A DNA stretch of 8,672 nucleotides from DATJPD01 sp036394195. Its GTDB lineage: Bacteria; Pseudomonadota; Alphaproteobacteria; CACIAM-22H2. Below the pieces are notes generated by a model. That model had not been told where the DNA came from and did not search any database. It saw only the letters and a list, made by a program, of their open reading frames with translations. Of this stretch, positions 7,025 to 8,672 are shown one piece after another (position 1 is the first letter of the stretch; each line of letters begins with the position of its first letter). The position numbers and the translations under genes were made by a program. The DNA lies in the NCBI GenBank assembly GCA_036394195.1, contig DASWFO010000107.1, forward strand, positions 1 through 8,672, given 5' to 3'.

Positions 7025-7038
7025 CCGCTCAACGGTGG
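7022..7038. promoter_or_regulatory. Inverted repeat overlapping the -24 box
   Basis: CCACCG (7022-7027) and CGGTGG (7033-7038) form perfect 6-bp arms around CTCAA. One arm overlaps three bases of the -24 element. A further CACC at 7042-7045 makes a second GGTG-N4-CACC pairing with the right arm. It could be a repressor operator or simply a leftover palindrome; no regulator is visible to test it against. Confidence 0.4.
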
Positions 7039-7050
7039 ATTCACCATCGA

Positions 7051-7070
7051 GCACAGGACGAAATTTGTGC
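7051..7070. promoter_or_regulatory. Inverted repeat GCACA-N10-TGTGC upstream of the promoter
   Basis: Perfect 5-bp arms (7051-7055 and 7066-7070) separated by 10 bp, a 20-bp dyad of about two helical turns centred about 63 bp upstream of the predicted transcription start. The GCAC/GTGC half-sites recall NtrC-type sites, but the spacing is wider than the NtrC consensus, so a specific assignment is not justified. It is a candidate activator site for the RpoN promoter. Confidence 0.4.
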
Positions 7071-7088
7071 AGTTCGAGCCGGAGGTGC

Positions 7089-7114
7089 CCGATTTTTTGG
7101 CGGTTCTAAATCGG
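7089..7114. promoter_or_regulatory. Inverted repeat CCGATTT-N12-AAATCGG, candidate upstream activator site
   Basis: Perfect 7-bp arms (7089-7095, 7108-7114) with a 12-bp spacer, centred about 104 bp upstream of the predicted start, the usual distance for a sigma-54 enhancer. A smaller palindrome, GAGGA-G-TCCTC at 7114-7124, abuts it. As RNA it could also be a weak 7-bp hairpin 3' of the binding-protein gene at 7197-8249, but without a U-tract it is a poor terminator. Confidence 0.45.
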
Positions 7115-7144
7115 AGGAGTCCTCGCGGCGCCTAAGCCCGGCGC

Positions 7145-7164
7145 GCCGAGCCGAGCCGAGCCGG
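7145..7164. repeat. Short GCCGA tandem repeat
   Basis: Three copies of GCCGA followed by one GCCGG, in the gap between the TctC-type gene and the ABC operon and next to an 8-bp GGCGCGCC-like GC palindrome region. No T-tract follows on either strand, so I do not call a terminator. Function, if any, is unknown. Confidence 0.5.
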
Positions 7165-7196
7165 CCAATGACGAAATCGTGAGCGGATAGCTCGGT

Positions 7197-8249
7197 TTAC
7201 CGGGTCCCGATCGCGTCGATGGCGAGCTGGATCACGTCCTTTGGCGTGGCGTAGAGCTCGCCGAGCAGTTTGTCGATCTCGGCGCCGGTCACCGGATGGA
7301 CCTCGAGCTCGGTCTTCTGCGCCTCGGCGAGGAAGTCGGGGTCCTTCATCGTCTCCTCGAACGCGGTGCGCAGCGCCTGCTTGCGATCCTCCGGAAGTCC
7401 CGGCGGTGCCACATAGGGCCGCGCCATAGTCTGGCGCGCGAAGATCAGCCGCAAGGCGGCGAGCCGCTTCTGGTCCTGAGTCAGGTCGACGATCACCGGC
7501 ACATCCGGCAGATCCTCGTGCTTGTGCAGCGCCAACTGCACCGGGACGAAGATCTGCTTTTCGTCGTAGAGCCGCTTGCTGCGGCTGACCAGGCTGCTCC
7601 ACGACCACCCGCAGCGTCCGTTCACCTCGCCGCGCTCGAGCGCCAGCACGACGTCCGAGCCGCCGGGGAAGCCGGTGACCAGCTTGAGCTTCAGATCGAA
7701 GATGCGCTTGATCGCGTTCGGGAACACGTCGGTGTCGGACGCCGAGCCGGTGCCGCCCACGGTGTACTGCTTGGTCAGCATGTCCTGCCAAGTCGCGACG
7801 CCCGACGTATGCCAGAACGCGCAGACGCTGACCTCGTCGGTGACGCTGCCGAGCCAGGTGAACTTGCGCGCGTCGAACTGGGTGCCCTGGCCGCCCAGCA
7901 GCGGCTCGGTGGCCATGCCGCGCGCGAACGTCGCGAACGCGGTGCCATCTTTTGGCGCCACGTTATAGAGGTAATTGGCCAGGCGCAGGCTGCCGGCGCC
8001 GGGCATGTTCTGCGGCACGATGGTCGGGTTGCCCGGGATGTGATCGCTCATGTGCCGGGCGAGGACGCGCGCGTAGATGTCGTAGCCGCCGCCCGCGCTA
8101 TAGCCGATGTACAGTTGGATGTTGCGCCCCTTGTAGAAGCGCGCCAGCGCCGCATCGTCCGCCCGCGCGGCCGACGCCGCCAGCACGAGGCAGCACGCAG
8201 CGAGTCCGCCGCGGACGGCGGCCGACAAAAACCAAAACCGATGAATCAA
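7197..8249 (-). CDS. TctC-type (tripartite tricarboxylate transporter family) periplasmic binding protein, TTG start
   Basis: Using the TTG at 8249 gives a 350-residue protein. No ATG lies near the N-terminus, and GGGAGG at 8255-8260 sits 5 nt before this TTG. The longer frame to 8408 would overlap the upstream gene and add a Cys/Arg-rich, non-secretory leader. A signal peptide follows (hydrophobic core at about 14-27, ARA cleavage site after Ala30). LAAC at 16-19 looks like a lipobox, but the h-region before it is too short and broken by Arg13. The mature start FYKGRNIQLYIGYSAGGGYDIYARVLARHM, then IPGNPTIVPQNMPGAGS (71-87) and NGRCGWSW (210-217), mark the divergent TctC-like binding proteins of Rhizobiales type. 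Mature cysteines are 143 and 213. No TctA/TctB permease is present, so it is an orphan here; ligand likely a small carboxylate or aromatic acid by family, not by direct evidence. Confidence 0.9.
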   Translation of the reverse strand: MIHRFWFLSAAVRGGLAACCLVLAASAARADDAALARFYKGRNIQLYIGYSAGGGYDIYARVLARHMSDHIPGNPTIVPQNMPGAGSLRLANYLYNVAPKDGTAFATFARGMATEPLLGGQGTQFDARKFTWLGSVTDEVSVCAFWHTSGVATWQDMLTKQYTVGGTGSASDTDVFPNAIKRIFDLKLKLVTGFPGGSDVVLALERGEVNGRCGWSWSSLVSRSKRLYDEKQIFVPVQLALHKHEDLPDVPVIVDLTQDQKRLAALRLIFARQTMARPYVAPPGLPEDRKQALRTAFEETMKDPDFLAEAQKTELEVHPVTGAEIDKLLGELYATPKDVIQLAIDAIGTR

Positions 8250-8254
8250 CGTGT

Positions 8255-8260
8255 CCTCCC
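8255..8260 (-). promoter_or_regulatory. Ribosome binding site deciding the TTG start of the TctC-type protein
   Basis: GGGAGG on the minus strand, 5 nt before TTG at 8249, in the 37-nt gap after the upstream gene. It places the start exactly before a signal peptide and argues against the longer open frame. Confidence 0.75.
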
Positions 8261-8270
8261 GAGCTCTTTT

Positions 8271-8300
8271 GTCAGACCCGCAACCGTCAGACCCGCAACG
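8271..8300 (-). repeat. 15-bp tandem duplication containing a stop codon
   Basis: GTCAGACCCGCAAC occurs at 8271-8284 and again at 8286-8299, a 15-bp period with only the last base of each unit different. On the minus strand each unit encodes Leu-Arg-Val-stop, and the period is a multiple of three, so the upstream gene ends at TGA (8289-8287) and would meet a second TGA (8274-8272) after four more codons. Confidence 0.9.
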
Positions 8301-8672
8301 CGGCGAGCATGTCCTCGACATAGTCAGGTTCGCGCACGACGACCAGCATCGACGCGTAAGGGCGCAGCCGTGTGAGCGACGACGACAACGCGTTGTCGGA
8401 CACCGCATCGGCTGCGAGGATGAGTGCTGTCACCGGCACGCCGCGCGACCGGCAGGCCTCGCCGATGACCGCGGCCAGCGGCGTGTCCTCGCCGGCGGTC
8501 GCCACCAGGATCACCAGGTCCGCCGGGTCGAGCGCCTCGACGAGCGCCTTGATGCGGCCGCTGAAGTCGCTCAGCCAGTGCTTGAGCGAGCTGACGGTGC
8601 CGTCCGCATCGGCTTGCGGACCAGGTGGCGACGAAGCACCCAACAGGACGGACCGATGCCGGTTCGCGCGCG
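8287..8672 (-). CDS. Unidentified protein with a Rossmann-like C-terminal segment, 5' end cut by window edge
   Basis: The frame ending at TGA 8289-8287 is open to the right edge of the window: at least 128 codons. A TTG at 8643 could be read as a start but has no ribosome binding site, and no ATG exists in the N-terminal part, so the gene most likely continues beyond the window. The visible part has a probably flexible SSPPGPQADADG stretch, a helix (SLKHWLSDFSGRIKALVEAL) and a strand-loop-helix-strand unit (ADLVILVATAGEDTPLAAVIGEA, then GVPVTALIL). It ends with a second strand SMLVVVREPDYVEDMLAALRV. This suggests a soluble alpha/beta fold, perhaps nucleotide or metabolite binding. I do not recognise the family. 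It lies 37 nt before the TctC-type gene on the same strand, so the two may be co-transcribed. It has no signal peptide or membrane segment in view. Confidence 0.7.
   Translation of the reverse strand, partial: RANRHRSVLLGASSPPGPQADADGTVSSLKHWLSDFSGRIKALVEALDPADLVILVATAGEDTPLAAVIGEACRSRGVPVTALILAADAVSDNALSSSLTRLRPYASMLVVVREPDYVEDMLAALRV

Noticed and set aside
5352..7025. Possible 558-residue N-terminal extension of binding protein A2, giving a 1092-residue fusion
   Set aside because: The extension is an alternative frame over binding protein A1. The A2 frame has its own signal peptide and ribosome binding site at 5351, so the long frame is accidental.
7089..7164. Intrinsic terminator after the TctC-type gene
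   Set aside because: The dyad and the GC-rich repeat can fold, but neither is followed by a T-tract on the minus strand.
8250..8408. ATG start at 8408 for the TctC-type protein
   Set aside because: It would overlap the upstream gene by over 100 nt and put a Cys/Arg-rich leader before the signal peptide; TTG at 8249 has the ribosome binding site.
1..8672. CRISPR array, tRNA, rRNA, insertion sequence, phage or defence genes
   Set aside because: No regularly spaced repeats, no recognisable RNA gene folds, and no transposase, integrase or nuclease motifs in any supported frame.

Overview
The window reads as a piece of a GC-rich proteobacterial chromosome, most like Rhizobiales/Bradyrhizobium-type Alphaproteobacteria. 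That placement is an inference from base composition, the style of the two extracellular binding proteins, the orphan TctC-type binding protein and the palindromic intergenic hairpins; no marker gene proves it. Every gene I can support lies on the minus strand, so transcription runs from high to low coordinates.

Region 1 (8672 to about 7197) holds the 3' part of an unidentified alpha/beta protein that runs off the right edge. After a 37-nt gap comes a complete TctC-type (tripartite tricarboxylate transporter family) periplasmic binding protein, best started at a TTG codon. No TctA or TctB membrane partner is visible. The unidentified gene ends in a 15-bp tandem duplication that gives it two in-frame stop codons.

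Region 2 (7196-6971) is a 226-bp intergenic regulatory region. It contains a very good match to a sigma-54 (RpoN) promoter, TGGCAC-N5-TTGCT at 7024-7009 on the minus strand, with the diagnostic GG-N10-GC spacing. The predicted leader is about 28 nt and carries a good ribosome binding site. Three inverted repeats lie over or upstream of the promoter and are candidate operator/enhancer sites.

Region 3 (6970-1) is a six-gene peptide/nickel-family (Dpp/Opp-type) ABC importer operon: binding protein A1, binding protein A2 (a tandem paralogue), permease B, permease C, ATPase of the DppF type, then ATPase of the DppD type, which is cut by the left window edge. Several gaps are only 3 nt, implying coupled translation. 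Two strong RNA stem-loops sit at the binding-protein/permease and permease/ATPase junctions, where they could make expression unequal, with binding proteins most abundant.

How the parts would work together: one or both secreted binding proteins would deliver a small substrate (peptide, opine, nickel chelate or similar; not determinable here) to the B/C channel, powered by the F/D ATPase pair. RpoN control would tie expression to a dedicated activator that is not in this window. I do not see an obviously new defence or mobile system. The most informative signals are the RpoN promoter with its dyads, the duplicated and diverged binding proteins, the junction hairpins and the duplicated stop codon.
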